Origin: a virus
Reading direction: 5' to 3' (one strand)
DNA: 32,675 bases
Virus record (IMG/VR): IMGVR_UViG_3300042502_000646
Span: 1 to 32,675 of that record
The notes beneath the pieces were generated by a model. That model worked only from the letters and a program-made list of their open reading frames with translations. It was not told the origin of the DNA and searched no databases. Both the position numbers and the translations under genes were made by a program. Of this stretch, positions 21,525 to 30,312 are shown in pieces; position 1 is the stretch's first letter; the number at the start of each line of letters is the position of its first letter.

Positions 21525-23581
21525 TAGAAATAGATGTTGACGAATTAAAAGCGTTAGGTGGACTTGACAACTTAAATAAGGCGGTACAACAAACAGACAA
21601 AAGTACAGCAAGTTTAAAGACTCAAATTAAAGAAGCTACTATTGAATTAGTAAACGCTCAAAAAGAATTCGGGGACTATTCAGAGGCTGCTTTAAATGCT
21701 GCTAAAAAAGTAGCAACTTTAAAAGACCAAATTCAAGAGGCTCAAGAAACTTCTAAATTGTTTGATCCCGGTGCAAAGTTTCAAGCCGCTACTGGTGCTA
21801 TTGCTGCGGGTGCAAATGCAATACAAGGTTATCAAGCATCTTTAGGTTTGTTAGGAGTTGAGGGAGAAGCTGCACAAGAAACTCTTTTAAAAGTTCAATC
21901 TGCTATGGCACTCTCTCAAAGTTTGTCAGGTATTGCGGATAGTGCTAAAGACTTCAAGCGTTTGGCTGCGGTTGCTCAACAATATACAATTGTTCAAAAA
22001 GCAATTACAGCGGGGCAATGGTTATGGAATGCAGCACAAGCTGCGAATCCTATCGGTGCAATTATAGCAGCGGTTGTAGCTCTTATTGCAGCGGGTGTAG
22101 CTTTGACAAAATACTTTATAGATAATTCAGAGGCTGCAAAACAAAACTCCGCAGCAGTTGAAAAAAATAGAGTGGCACTTGAAAGTCAAAATAAAACACT
22201 CGAAAGAAATTCAGAGCAATTTGATAAAAAGCAAAAGCAAGAGCTTGCACTTTTAAAAGCAAGTGGGGCAAGTGCCGAAGCTATAAGAAAAAATGAATTA
22301 AGACTTATTGACGAAAAAATAGCTTATGAAAAATCTGAACGTGCTATTCGTCAAAATACATATCAAAAAGAATTAAACTATTTAGCGAGTTTAAAAGCTG
22401 CGGGTGCTGATGAAGAACAAATTAAAAAACAAACTGAAATAGCAAGTGATGCAATTAAACAATATAACAAACAAAATCAAGATGTTCAAAAGGCACTTGA
22501 CGAAAAGAAAGACATACAAGATAGACACAATGTAGAAATTTTAACAGCTCAAACTTCAAGTGCAAAAGAAATAGCACAAAAAAGAAAAGAAGAAAGGGAC
22601 AAAGCACGTCAAGAGTTAAAAGACCAACAAAAGAAAGACCTTGAAGAAATAAAGAAAATTCAACAAGAGGCTGTTAAGGCAAACGACGATAGCGTACTTA
22701 CTGAACGTGAAAAGGAGCTTAATGATTTAAAAATTAAAAACGATGCTAAATTAGCACTTCTAAAGAAATACGGAAAAGATACTACCGAGCTTGAAATTCA
22801 AATGATGAATGAAAAGAACGATATCGAATTGAAGTATGATGAGCAAGAGCGTAATCGTAAAAAAGAGAAAGACGAAAAAGACGCAAAGGAATTAGAAGAA
22901 AAAAAGCTAAAAGACCAAGAAAAGAAATTAGAAGAACTTGAATTAAATAAAGAATTTGAAGCTTTAACTTTTGAGGAGCAAAGAGAAATTTTAGCCGAAA
23001 GAGAAACTGCATTAATTGAAGATAAACTTTTAAGCGAAGAGCAAAGAACTAAATTACAAGAAGAGTTTTCAAAGGCACGTGAAGAAATTGACAAAAGAGA
23101 AGCACAAGCTAAAAAGCAAAATTTAGAAGTTGTAGGTAGTGCGTTAAGTATGGCATCTGACCTTTTAGGAGAAACAACAGGAGCGGGTAAAGCATTAGCA
23201 GTAGCTTCAACAACAGTATCTACTTATTTAGCTGCACAACAAGCATACGCATCTCAATTAATTCCGGGCGACCCCTCATCTCCTGTAAGAGCGTCGATTG
23301 CGGCGGGTGTGGCTGTAGCGGGTGGACTTATGAATGTAAAGAAAATATTATCGGTTAAAACTCCGGGTGGTAAAGGTGGAGGTGCAACTGCTCCAAGTGG
23401 TGGTGGAGGTGGTACTACTGCTGCACCGAGTTTCAATGTAGTAGGTAATGCTGGTGTAAATCAAATAGCCAATACTTTAGGAGGAACGCAACCACCAATT
23501 CAAGCGTATGTAGTGGCAAATAATGTAACTACGCAACAAAGTTTGGATAGAAACATAGTAAGTAACGCAAGTTTAGGATAA
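21506..23581 (+). CDS. Tape measure protein
   Basis: 691 aa. Long Glu/Lys/Gln coiled-coil region (~210-545), an Ala/Gly/Ile hydrophobic stretch at ~181-205 (AIIAAVVALIAAGVALTKY) that may insert in the host membrane, and a Gly/Thr-rich C-terminal linker (GGKGGGATAPSGGGGG). Rough tail length can be estimated from size; 691 aa is at the short end for siphoviruses. It follows the chaperone pair and baseplate protein and ends at the terminator at 23586. Confidence 0.85.
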   Translation: MAITKVIEIDVDELKALGGLDNLNKAVQQTDKSTASLKTQIKEATIELVNAQKEFGDYSEAALNAAKKVATLKDQIQEAQETSKLFDPGAKFQAATGAIAAGANAIQGYQASLGLLGVEGEAAQETLLKVQSAMALSQSLSGIADSAKDFKRLAAVAQQYTIVQKAITAGQWLWNAAQAANPIGAIIAAVVALIAAGVALTKYFIDNSEAAKQNSAAVEKNRVALESQNKTLERNSEQFDKKQKQELALLKASGASAEAIRKNELRLIDEKIAYEKSERAIRQNTYQKELNYLASLKAAGADEEQIKKQTEIASDAIKQYNKQNQDVQKALDEKKDIQDRHNVEILTAQTSSAKEIAQKRKEERDKARQELKDQQKKDLEEIKKIQQEAVKANDDSVLTEREKELNDLKIKNDAKLALLKKYGKDTTELEIQMMNEKNDIELKYDEQERNRKKEKDEKDAKELEEKKLKDQEKKLEELELNKEFEALTFEEQREILAERETALIEDKLLSEEQRTKLQEEFSKAREEIDKREAQAKKQNLEVVGSALSMASDLLGETTGAGKALAVASTTVSTYLAAQQAYASQLIPGDPSSPVRASIAAGVAVAGGLMNVKKILSVKTPGGKGGGATAPSGGGGGTTAAPSFNVVGNAGVNQIANTLGGTQPPIQAYVVANNVTTQQSLDRNIVSNASLG

Positions 23582-23585
23582 CAAA

Positions 23586-23610
23586 AAAGCCACTCGTTAA
23601 GGGTGGCTTT
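23586..23610 (+). terminator. Terminator-like hairpin after the tape measure gene
   Basis: AAAGCCAC (23586-23593) pairs with GTGGCTTT (23603-23610). The T-run is weak on the plus strand, but an A-run at 23583-23588 would act on the minus strand, so it may be bidirectional. Confidence 0.55.
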
Positions 23611-23702
23611 AATGATTAATAACTAAAAAAATTCAAACTATGGAAAAATGTCTTTGCAAATATAAACATTTTTACAATTCAATATGTAAAATAAACTTTT
23701 TT

Positions 23703-23717
23703 TTTCGTTAAATAAAT
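23703..23717 (+). promoter_or_regulatory. Candidate phage-specific promoter motif 3
   Basis: TTTCGTTAAATAAAT directly before the ATG at 23718. The core differs at one base from the other copies (TTTCGTTA). It follows the hairpin at 23586-23610, and upstream it shares ATGTAAAA-TAAAC with motif 4. Confidence 0.6.
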
Positions 23718-24761
23718 ATGGACACATACGTAATTAGATTTAATCCAAAAAAAAACAAGGGCGTTTATGCAATTTCTTTAGTTGAAGATCCAGCTATTGA
23801 AGAGTATTTTGTGCAAATGTCAAAGGTTTATGAAGTAAAATTAGCAGAAATAGACAAAGAGAAACGTTTATTTATGACTCCTGTACTTATTCCTGACCAA
23901 AAAATATTAAGAATTGACGATAATGGCAACGCTTTTAATATTGTTTTTCCAAAAGAAACCATACAATTAGCACAACAAGAGTTTCAAAAGCGTGGTTTTC
24001 AAAATGAAAGTACACTTGAACACGATATAAATCTAAAATTAGAGGGTGTAACCTTTGTTGAAAGTTGGATAAAAGAAGATGATGTACACGATAAAAGCGT
24101 AATGAAAGGATTTAACCAACCTATTGGTACGTGGTTTACTATTTTTAGAGTTGATGATGATGAGGTTATGGCTAAAATAGAGGCGGGTGAAATCAAAGGC
24201 GTATCAATTGATGGAGCTTTTGAATTAGAAGAGAATGTAAATTTAAAAACAGATATGAATTTAGAAACTATTTTAACAGCGATTAAAGAAGGCTTTGCCT
24301 CTCTTAATCAAACACAAGTTAAGTTAGGAAAATCTATGACTATCGACGAGCAAGCGGTTTTCTTTGAAGGGGAAGCGTTAGCGGTTGATACAATGGTTTT
24401 TGCTGATGAGGCTATGACGGAAGCACTTACTGCTGGAACTTACGAAATCGACGAAATGATGGTCGTAGTTACAGAAGGCAAAGTTGCTGAACTTACTGAA
24501 AAAGAAGCTGAACAACCTGAGGCGGAAGCTGAGGTAGAAATGGCTGATGACTCGGTTGAAGCTAAAGTAAACGAAATTATGCAGGCTTATGTAGGCGAAA
24601 TTGCTAAAGCTGTAGCTGCACAATTAGAAGGGTTTAAAGCTGAAATGAAAAAAGAAGAAGCGGAAGTTATTTTAACTAAAGCTACTCCAATTCATACAGA
24701 GGTTGCAGAGCCTAAAAACTTGCAAGAGAAATTTTTATTAGAATTACAAAAACAAAATTAA
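23718..24761 (+). CDS. XkdF-like head maturation protease with scaffold-like tail
   Basis: 347 aa. MDTYVIRFNPKKNKGVYAISLVEDPAIEEYF and VESWIKEDDVHDKSVMKGF, then EIKGVSIDGAFELEE near 155-172, resemble PBSX XkdF-type putative serine proteases. The C-terminal third is acidic and Ala/Glu-rich (residues ~255-330), ending AEPKNLQEKFLLELQKQ, as a fused scaffolding domain would be. It stands directly upstream of the capsid gene, as expected for a head maturation protease. Confidence 0.75.
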   Translation: MDTYVIRFNPKKNKGVYAISLVEDPAIEEYFVQMSKVYEVKLAEIDKEKRLFMTPVLIPDQKILRIDDNGNAFNIVFPKETIQLAQQEFQKRGFQNESTLEHDINLKLEGVTFVESWIKEDDVHDKSVMKGFNQPIGTWFTIFRVDDDEVMAKIEAGEIKGVSIDGAFELEENVNLKTDMNLETILTAIKEGFASLNQTQVKLGKSMTIDEQAVFFEGEALAVDTMVFADEAMTEALTAGTYEIDEMMVVVTEGKVAELTEKEAEQPEAEAEVEMADDSVEAKVNEIMQAYVGEIAKAVAAQLEGFKAEMKKEEAEVILTKATPIHTEVAEPKNLQEKFLLELQKQN

Positions 24762-24762
24762 T

Positions 24763-25674
24763 ATGCCAACAACAGTAACTGTAGGTTCAAACTACAATGG
24801 TAAAGTAGCTGGTGGTCTTTTCCTAAAAGCGTGGAAAGAAGCTGACACTTTAAAAAACAATTTAGTAACAATTTATCCAAATGTAAACTCTAAACTTTCT
24901 TTAAGAAAATTAGAAACTACAAACGGAAGACGTGAGTACACTTGTGGACACACTCCAGCGGGTTCAATTACTTTAGCTGAAAAATCAATCACTCCTACAA
25001 AATTCAAAGATGATTGGGATTTATGTAAAGAAACTTTTAGAGCTACTTGGACTGCTGACGAAATGGGAGCAAGTGCTGCTAACGATGTTTTCCCTAAAGA
25101 AATCCTTGACGGAATTATTGCATCTAAATTAGCAAATGAAGCATCTTATACAGATGACAACATTTGGCAAGGTGTAGACGCTACAAATGGTTATGATGGT
25201 TTCTTAACTCAATTTGCTGCTGATGTTAATATCGTAACAGTTGATGGTGAGGCTATCGACAAAACAAATGTTATCGCTGAATTAGAAAAAGCGGTTGCAG
25301 CTATTCCTTTAGCAATTAGAAGAAGAACTTTAAACATTATGGTTTCTCCTGATGTTGCACAAGCGTATAACTTTTACCTTATCGACAAAGGAACTACTAA
25401 CGGATTAGGTGGTAACGCTAATACTGAATTAGTTTTCGGAAAACATAGATTAGTAGAAGTAGGTGGTTTACCTGAAGCTACAATTGTAATTGCTGAAACT
25501 GGTAATTTAGGATTTGTAACGGGTGCTTTAGAAGATCACAACTCAATTCAAGTAGTTGACGAAGATGCTATCGGATTGTTAACAGGAAAAGTAAGAGGTA
25601 CAATGGTTTATAACGTAGGTGTTATCTACGTTTATGCTCCGGAGATTGTATGGTACAGAATTCCTGAAGCTTAA
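24763..25674 (+). CDS. Major capsid protein
   Basis: 303 aa. It lies one base after the protease stop and ends at a strong terminator. The body is typical of Bacteroidota major capsid proteins: LSLRKLETTNGRREYTCGHTP near residue 45, LCKETFRATWTADEMGA, and a C-terminal segment with GNLGFVTGALEDHNSIQVVD, GLLTGKVRGTMVYNVGVIYV and EIVWYRIPEA. Codon usage is less A-extreme than in the early genes, as for a highly expressed protein. The HK97 fold is inferred from position and size. Confidence 0.8.
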   Translation: MPTTVTVGSNYNGKVAGGLFLKAWKEADTLKNNLVTIYPNVNSKLSLRKLETTNGRREYTCGHTPAGSITLAEKSITPTKFKDDWDLCKETFRATWTADEMGASAANDVFPKEILDGIIASKLANEASYTDDNIWQGVDATNGYDGFLTQFAADVNIVTVDGEAIDKTNVIAELEKAVAAIPLAIRRRTLNIMVSPDVAQAYNFYLIDKGTTNGLGGNANTELVFGKHRLVEVGGLPEATIVIAETGNLGFVTGALEDHNSIQVVDEDAIGLLTGKVRGTMVYNVGVIYVYAPEIVWYRIPEA

Positions 25675-25683
25675 TATTAACAT

Positions 25684-25709
25684 AAAGGCTCGTTAATTCG
25701 AGCCTTTTT
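25684..25709 (+). terminator. Intrinsic terminator after the capsid gene
   Basis: AAAGGCTCG (25684-25692) and CGAGCCTTT (25699-25707) form a perfect 9-bp stem with a TTAATT loop, followed by TT then A's. A strong stem; partial readthrough to 25726 is likely, since no clear promoter separates them. Confidence 0.8.
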
Positions 25710-25725
25710 AAAAACATATAAATAT

Positions 25726-26271
25726 ATGAGTTGTGATTTTATTACAAAAGGAAAAAAAGTAGCGTGTTTAGGTGCGGTTGCTGGTGTTAAAAATATATTT
25801 ATTGGTTTATATGCTGACTATGGAATTACTGCGACTGCTCAAGTTGTAGCATCTTTAGGAACGTTAGACGAAACCTTTAAATACGAATTTTCAAGTAATA
25901 CGCAAGGATTAACAGAAACGCCTAATATCAATTGGGATAACGGAACGAAATTTATTTCGCAAGTTTTAGTTGGTAATTTACCAATTTTAGACCCTGAAAC
26001 TCAAGAAGAGTTATCATTAATGATGCGTAACAGAATTGTAGTTTTCGTTGAGGACTATAATGGTAACATCAAATTAATGGGTTACAAAAACTCTGCTAAA
26101 GCTACGAATGGTAGTGCAGTTACGGGACTTGCAAAAGGTGACTTAAATGGATTTACATTTGAGTTCACAGCAGAAGAGCCTGACTTTGCTCCGTTTTTAA
26201 GTTCAACTGCTAAAACAGCATTGTTGGCAACGGTACAAAATTCATACATTGGAGAAACTCCAGTAGTTTAA
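25726..26271 (+). CDS. Putative major tail tube protein
   Basis: 181 aa. MSCDFITKGKKVACLGAVAG and IFIGLYADYGI, then a Thr/Gly/Asn-rich region (KFISQVLVGNLPILDPETQEEL, RIVVFVEDYNGNIKLMG) give a compact beta-rich protein of the size of siphovirus tube subunits. It sits between the capsid and portal genes, not in the tail module, which is unusual and weakens the call; a head decoration protein is an alternative. No enzymatic motif seen. Confidence 0.5.
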   Translation: MSCDFITKGKKVACLGAVAGVKNIFIGLYADYGITATAQVVASLGTLDETFKYEFSSNTQGLTETPNINWDNGTKFISQVLVGNLPILDPETQEELSLMMRNRIVVFVEDYNGNIKLMGYKNSAKATNGSAVTGLAKGDLNGFTFEFTAEEPDFAPFLSSTAKTALLATVQNSYIGETPVV

Positions 26272-26291
26272 TTTTATCTTCCATTTTTTTT

Positions 26292-26328
26292 AAACCGCTC
26301 TAATTAATTTTAGGGCGGTTTTTTTTAT
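26292..26328 (+). terminator. Intrinsic terminator
   Basis: AAACCGC (26292-26298) pairs with GCGGTTT (26315-26321), extended by CTAA/TTAG, with a run of eight Ts after the stem. Confidence 0.75.
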
Positions 26329-26345
26329 GTAAAAAAATTAAACTA

Positions 26346-26360
26346 TTACGTTATTAAAGT
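26346..26360 (+). promoter_or_regulatory. Candidate phage-specific promoter motif 4
   Basis: TTACGTTATTAAAGT directly before the ATG at 26361, after the terminator at 26292-26328. Same 15-nt spacing as the other copies, with an A7 run upstream. Confidence 0.65.
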
Positions 26361-26615
26361 ATGGACTATTTTATTACTTCAAGCGAAACACATAATTTAA
26401 GATTTTTACATAGGGTTTACGAGCCTATTGTAACATTAACTTTATGTCACGAACTTACAAATACTAAAAGCGTTATAAGTGGAATTGAGTGCGAATTATC
26501 AGACGGTTATAGTTTGATAACATTCGTTTTTGATTTTATCTTAAACGGAACGTATACGCTTGAAATTACAAATAATAGTACACTAATATACAGAAGTAAA
26601 GCAAAAGCAGTATGA
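26361..26615 (+). CDS. Hypothetical phage protein, 84 aa
   Basis: MDYFITSSETHNLRFLHRVYEP, then GYSLITFVFDFILNGTYTLEI and NNSTLIYRSKAKAV, a beta-sandwich-like sequence that reads like small proteins found beside portal genes in Bacteroidota phages. It overlaps the portal start by 4 bases (ATGA). No function recognised. Confidence 0.65.
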   Translation: MDYFITSSETHNLRFLHRVYEPIVTLTLCHELTNTKSVISGIECELSDGYSLITFVFDFILNGTYTLEITNNSTLIYRSKAKAV

Positions 26616-28216
26616 AATTAGAAGTTTTAAAATTAGCAAAGGAATATATTAGACCTGAAATTAAAGAAAGTCCAAACAAAGACTTTGTTATGAATGGGGA
26701 AAATAACCAAATGTATAAAGATATTATAGCGAGTTATTACGGAAGTCCGACAAACTCTGCTATTATCGATTCTTATGCACGTTATATTTATGGATTAGGT
26801 TTAAATATTAAACAAAATTTTATATCTAAAACGGATTTAAGAAAGATTTGTTTTGATATGGTATTGTTTGGCGAGGCATCATTTGAAGTAACTCCTAAAG
26901 GTAATCTTTACCACATTGAAAAGAATAAACTTTTACCTAATAAGGCAGAAGATGGGGAAATAAGAGCATATTGGTTTTGCTTTGATTGGGATAATCAACA
27001 AAAATACCCACCTAAAAGAATACCAACTTACGGATTCGGTAAGAAAACCGAAAATCAAGTCTTTGTTATTAAAGCAAATAATGTAGGGCAGTTCTATTTT
27101 GGTAATCCTTCTTATATTTCAGCGTTACCATATTGCGAAGTAGAGAGCGAACTTGCAAACTACTACGTTAACCATATAAAAAACGGAATGAGTTTCGGAC
27201 ACGTTATCAATGTGAATGGTGGCAAGCCTGAAAGTGAAGAAGATTTAAACAAATTTAGTCGACAAATTAGAAACCAATTAACTGGTAGCACAAATGCGGG
27301 TAAATTTCTTTTGTCTTTTAATGATAATAAAGAAAGTGAAACTACAATTTCAGCTTTGCAAGTTTCAGACGCACACAAACAATATGACTTTTTAACGCAA
27401 GAAGCTCAAAATAAAATATGTATTGCTCACAAAGTTGTATCGGGTGCTATTTTAGGTATTACAAAAAGTACAGGATTCAGTTCAAATGCTGATGAAATAG
27501 AAACCGCTTTTAACGAAACGTATTTAAATGTTATACAACCTATTCAAGAAAACATTATTGACGCAATAGAGTTTGTAAAAGGGTTAACAGGATTGGAGTT
27601 TTTGAGTTTAAGACAAAAGCAAACTCCTGAAACTGCATTAAGTTTATCAAAAAAAAAAGAGGGAACTGATTTAATAGCTGATGAGTTAATTAATTTAGGT
27701 GAAGAAATTAATGATGAGGAATGGGAATTGATTGATGAAGTTCCAATTAGTGGAGAGCCTACATTTGGAGAGTTAGAATTAAAACTTGCAAAAGTACCGA
27801 GTTCTTTTCCAAATGTAACAAGTGAACAAGATACAAGCCTTTTTAAAATACGTTATTCGTATGGTGGTAATCCGGAAGGTCAAAGAGAATTTTGCAATAA
27901 AATGATAAAAGCTAATAAGGTTTACAGAAAAGAAGATATTGAATTAGCAGGTAGTAAAGTTGTTAATCCGGGGTTCGGTCCTGAAGGTGCAGATACTTAT
28001 AATTTATTTTTCTACAAAGGCGGAGTTAATTGTAAACATTTTTGGATGCGTAAAATTTATTTAAGAAAAGGTAATAATTCAATTTCAGTAAATGAAGCTC
28101 GTAAAATGATTTTAGCTTTAGATCCAGCAGATAGGCCAAAGGCAAAGTGGGAAGAAAATGATAAGTTAGTAGCACAACCAGCACAAGCAAGTAATAACTA
28201 TTTTAGATTAGAATAA
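26612..28216 (+). CDS. Portal protein with extra C-terminal domain
   Basis: 534 aa. The N-terminal ~400 residues (YYGSPTNSAIIDSYARYIYG, ...LFGEASFEV, QNKICIAHKVVSGAILGITKS, ...YLNVIQPIQENIIDAI) have the order of phage portal proteins. Residues ~400-534 (RYSYGGNPEGQREFCNKMI, KVYRKEDIELAGS, NPGFGPEGADTYNLFFYKGG, NCKHFWMRKIYLRKG) form a separate domain that I know as a C-terminal extension in Bacteroidota phage structural proteins; its role is unknown. Ring at the head vertex through which DNA passes. Confidence 0.75.
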   Translation: MKLEVLKLAKEYIRPEIKESPNKDFVMNGENNQMYKDIIASYYGSPTNSAIIDSYARYIYGLGLNIKQNFISKTDLRKICFDMVLFGEASFEVTPKGNLYHIEKNKLLPNKAEDGEIRAYWFCFDWDNQQKYPPKRIPTYGFGKKTENQVFVIKANNVGQFYFGNPSYISALPYCEVESELANYYVNHIKNGMSFGHVINVNGGKPESEEDLNKFSRQIRNQLTGSTNAGKFLLSFNDNKESETTISALQVSDAHKQYDFLTQEAQNKICIAHKVVSGAILGITKSTGFSSNADEIETAFNETYLNVIQPIQENIIDAIEFVKGLTGLEFLSLRQKQTPETALSLSKKKEGTDLIADELINLGEEINDEEWELIDEVPISGEPTFGELELKLAKVPSSFPNVTSEQDTSLFKIRYSYGGNPEGQREFCNKMIKANKVYRKEDIELAGSKVVNPGFGPEGADTYNLFFYKGGVNCKHFWMRKIYLRKGNNSISVNEARKMILALDPADRPKAKWEENDKLVAQPAQASNNYFRLE

Positions 28217-28758
28217 TGATAGTACTTTTAAGAGATAACGAAATAACAGAAAATACTCCTTTAGGTGGGAATATTGATGTAGATAGATTGCGTCAATGTA
28301 TTATTGACGCTCAAATTACAAGGCTTGAGGAATTGTTAGGCGAAGATTTATACGACAAGATTTGCAACGAATACGACGCTGAAACTTTAGAAGGTGATTA
28401 CTTGACACTTTACGAAAATTACATTAAACCTTTTTTAATTCGTCAAGGTGCTTTAGAGTTTCTAAAGATTGGAGCTTTTACAATTGGAAACAATGGAATT
28501 GCTTTACCAACTCCCACTAATACTTCGGCAATTGATAGTAAAATGTTATCAAATTTAGTAAGCGAAATGAGAGCAAAAGCGGATATGTTTGCCGAACGTA
28601 TGTATAGATGGCTTTGTAAAAAGAATTTACCCGAGTGGCGTTGTAGTAGTGACAATGTAGTAAATCCAAACAAGCCGAGTTTTGGTAGTTGGTTTTTAAC
28701 AAACGAGTTTATCGACGAAGATATATATGTCAGAAATATTTTAAATAATAAATTATAA
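28216..28758 (+). CDS. Head-tail connector protein
   Basis: 180 aa. MIVLLRDNEITENTPLGGNIDVDRLRQCIIDAQITRLEELLGEDLYDKI matches the small helical connector proteins (DUF6712-like in Bacteroidota phages) next to portal genes. The start shares a base with the portal stop (TAATG). Helical middle, then a polar C-terminal tail (NNKL). Confidence 0.7.
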   Translation: MIVLLRDNEITENTPLGGNIDVDRLRQCIIDAQITRLEELLGEDLYDKICNEYDAETLEGDYLTLYENYIKPFLIRQGALEFLKIGAFTIGNNGIALPTPTNTSAIDSKMLSNLVSEMRAKADMFAERMYRWLCKKNLPEWRCSSDNVVNPNKPSFGSWFLTNEFIDEDIYVRNILNNKL

Positions 28759-28763
28759 ACAAA

Positions 28764-29057
28764 ATGAAACACAAAGATTATTTTAACGGAGCAAATCAAG
28801 GATTAGCTTCTTTCGGTCAATTTGGATTAAGATTATTAAATGCTGAAGCGTCAATTGAAAACGAAACTTTTGTAGCTATTCAAGTTTTAACAGATGCTGT
28901 TATTACTTCAAAATTAAAACCATATCCAACACCTGACAGCGAAATAATAGGAGATACAGATTTAACAAGTTTAGCACTTACTGCTGGAACTATTATATAT
29001 GGTAGATTTTACGATGTCGATGTAGAAAGCGGAAAAGTAATCGCATATAAAGGATAA
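28764..29057 (+). CDS. Hypothetical structural protein, 97 aa
   Basis: MKHKDYFNGANQGLASFGQFGLRLLNAEA and a beta-rich remainder (TLALTAGTIIYGRFYDVDVESGKVIAY). I know this pattern from short Bacteroidota phage proteins located before tail fibre genes; perhaps a decoration or fibre-attachment protein. Role not shown by a motif. Confidence 0.65.
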   Translation: MKHKDYFNGANQGLASFGQFGLRLLNAEASIENETFVAIQVLTDAVITSKLKPYPTPDSEIIGDTDLTSLALTAGTIIYGRFYDVDVESGKVIAYKG

Positions 29058-29060
29058 ATT

Positions 29061-30098
29061 ATGTTAGGATTAGGAAATAGTTTAATACATAACAATAGGG
29101 TAAAAAGAGGTGCTGTTTTGCCTTCAAATATTATAGTTCCTGTTGTAAGTGGTACTAATACTGTTGGAAGTATTTTAACTACTACTAACGGAACGTGGAG
29201 CGGAAGTACTCCTATTACTTATACCTATCAATGGTTAAGAAATGGTAGTAATATAAGCGGTGCAACTTCATCTACTTATACTTTAGTTACTGCTGATACT
29301 TCAAATGTTGTATCTTGTAGAGTAACTGCAACCAACTCTGTAGGTAATGCAAATGCAACTTCTAATAGTTTGACAATTTATGAAGCGGAATACAAATCTA
29401 TTTTAGATTATGCAACAACGCAAGGTTATACTTTGCCGAGTACTGCACAAAGGCTGAAACAAAATACTTTATTGAGTAGTTTGAAAACTTCGGGAGTTTG
29501 GAATAAACTTGATACGTTTGCAAATTTTGCTACAGATGGAAGTAGTTCTTTTGCCTTAATTGATTGGAAAAGAGTATCACTTTTAACTGCTGTTAATAGT
29601 CCAACTTTCACAACAAATGAGGGATTTACAGGAAATGGTACAAGTAGTCATATAAACACTAATTTTACACCATTTTTAAATGCTTCAAATTATCAGTTAA
29701 ATAATGCAAGTAGATATATTTATATTTTTACACCTACAGCAAATGACAGAGTTGATGGAAATGTTATAGATACTAATGGTATTAGATTAGGAAACTTTAA
29801 TACTCAAAGATTGAATTCAGGAAGTAATACTTTAAATAGCTCCTTTGAATATACTTCTGTAAGAGGTATGAAATCAATTCATAGAACAAGTTCTACTAAT
29901 TTAACTTTAGCTAACAATAAAATTTCAGCAACAAGAACTTCAACATCAACTGCTTTACCAAATTCAAGTCAATTTATATTAAGACAAGCTTTTATATATA
30001 GTACGTCTAAAGTATCTATGTATGCTATGGGTGCTTCTTTGGTTACTGAAAATAATGCTTTTGTTGATGCTTTTGATACTTATGTAAACTCTTTATAA
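29061..30098 (+). CDS. Ig-like tail adhesin / receptor-binding protein
   Basis: 345 aa. Residues ~35-110 are an Ig-like domain (TNGTWSGSTPITYTYQWLRNG, TSSTYTLVTADTSNVVSCRVTATNSVG), a type I recognise in many phage and bacterial surface proteins. The C-terminal ~235 residues (residues ~112 onward, from YKSILDYATTQGYTL) are Ser/Thr/Asn-rich with many short strands and end VDAFDTYVNSL, fitting an exposed receptor-binding region. Signal peptide absent. Likely binds the host surface; the ligand is unknown. Confidence 0.7.
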   Translation: MLGLGNSLIHNNRVKRGAVLPSNIIVPVVSGTNTVGSILTTTNGTWSGSTPITYTYQWLRNGSNISGATSSTYTLVTADTSNVVSCRVTATNSVGNANATSNSLTIYEAEYKSILDYATTQGYTLPSTAQRLKQNTLLSSLKTSGVWNKLDTFANFATDGSSSFALIDWKRVSLLTAVNSPTFTTNEGFTGNGTSSHINTNFTPFLNASNYQLNNASRYIYIFTPTANDRVDGNVIDTNGIRLGNFNTQRLNSGSNTLNSSFEYTSVRGMKSIHRTSSTNLTLANNKISATRTSTSTALPNSSQFILRQAFIYSTSKVSMYAMGASLVTENNAFVDAFDTYVNSL

Positions 30099-30099
30099 T

Positions 30100-30300
30100 A
30101 TGTTAGTACTACACCCAAACACAGAACAATATAACACATTAAATGGTTATAAGAATAACGCATCTGAACTACTTTTTGTAAAAGATGGTAGCGATAGATG
30201 GATAGTTGGAATTGAAGTCTTAAACGACGAAAATTTTACTGCAATTCATAACCAATTAGACGCATTAGAACGGATTGAATACACACCCATAATCGAATAA
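30100..30300 (+). CDS. Hypothetical protein, 66 aa
   Basis: MLVLHPNTEQYNTLNGYKNN then ELLFVKDGSDRWIVGIEVLND. A small alpha/beta protein between the adhesin and holin genes. It resembles short proteins found at this place in Bacteroidota phages, perhaps a tail-fibre chaperone or adhesin partner; this is inference. Confidence 0.65.
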   Translation: MLVLHPNTEQYNTLNGYKNNASELLFVKDGSDRWIVGIEVLNDENFTAIHNQLDALERIEYTPIIE

Positions 30301-30312
30301 CCTACTTAACCT

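Noticed and set aside
22782-23436. Several minus-strand ORFs opposite the tape measure gene
   Set aside because: Ser/Phe-rich mirror frames of a Lys/Glu coiled coil, with no start signal; shadows of the real gene.
23603-23660. Host -7 box near 23650 (TGTCTTTG) before the protease gene
   Set aside because: It differs from TAnnTTTG at the second position and lies too far from the ATG; the TTWCGTTA motif at 23703 is the better candidate.
23640-23711. Short plus-strand ORF of 23 codons between the tape measure and protease genes
   Set aside because: Low-complexity, with no conserved features, lying in a terminator/promoter gap. Treated as non-coding.
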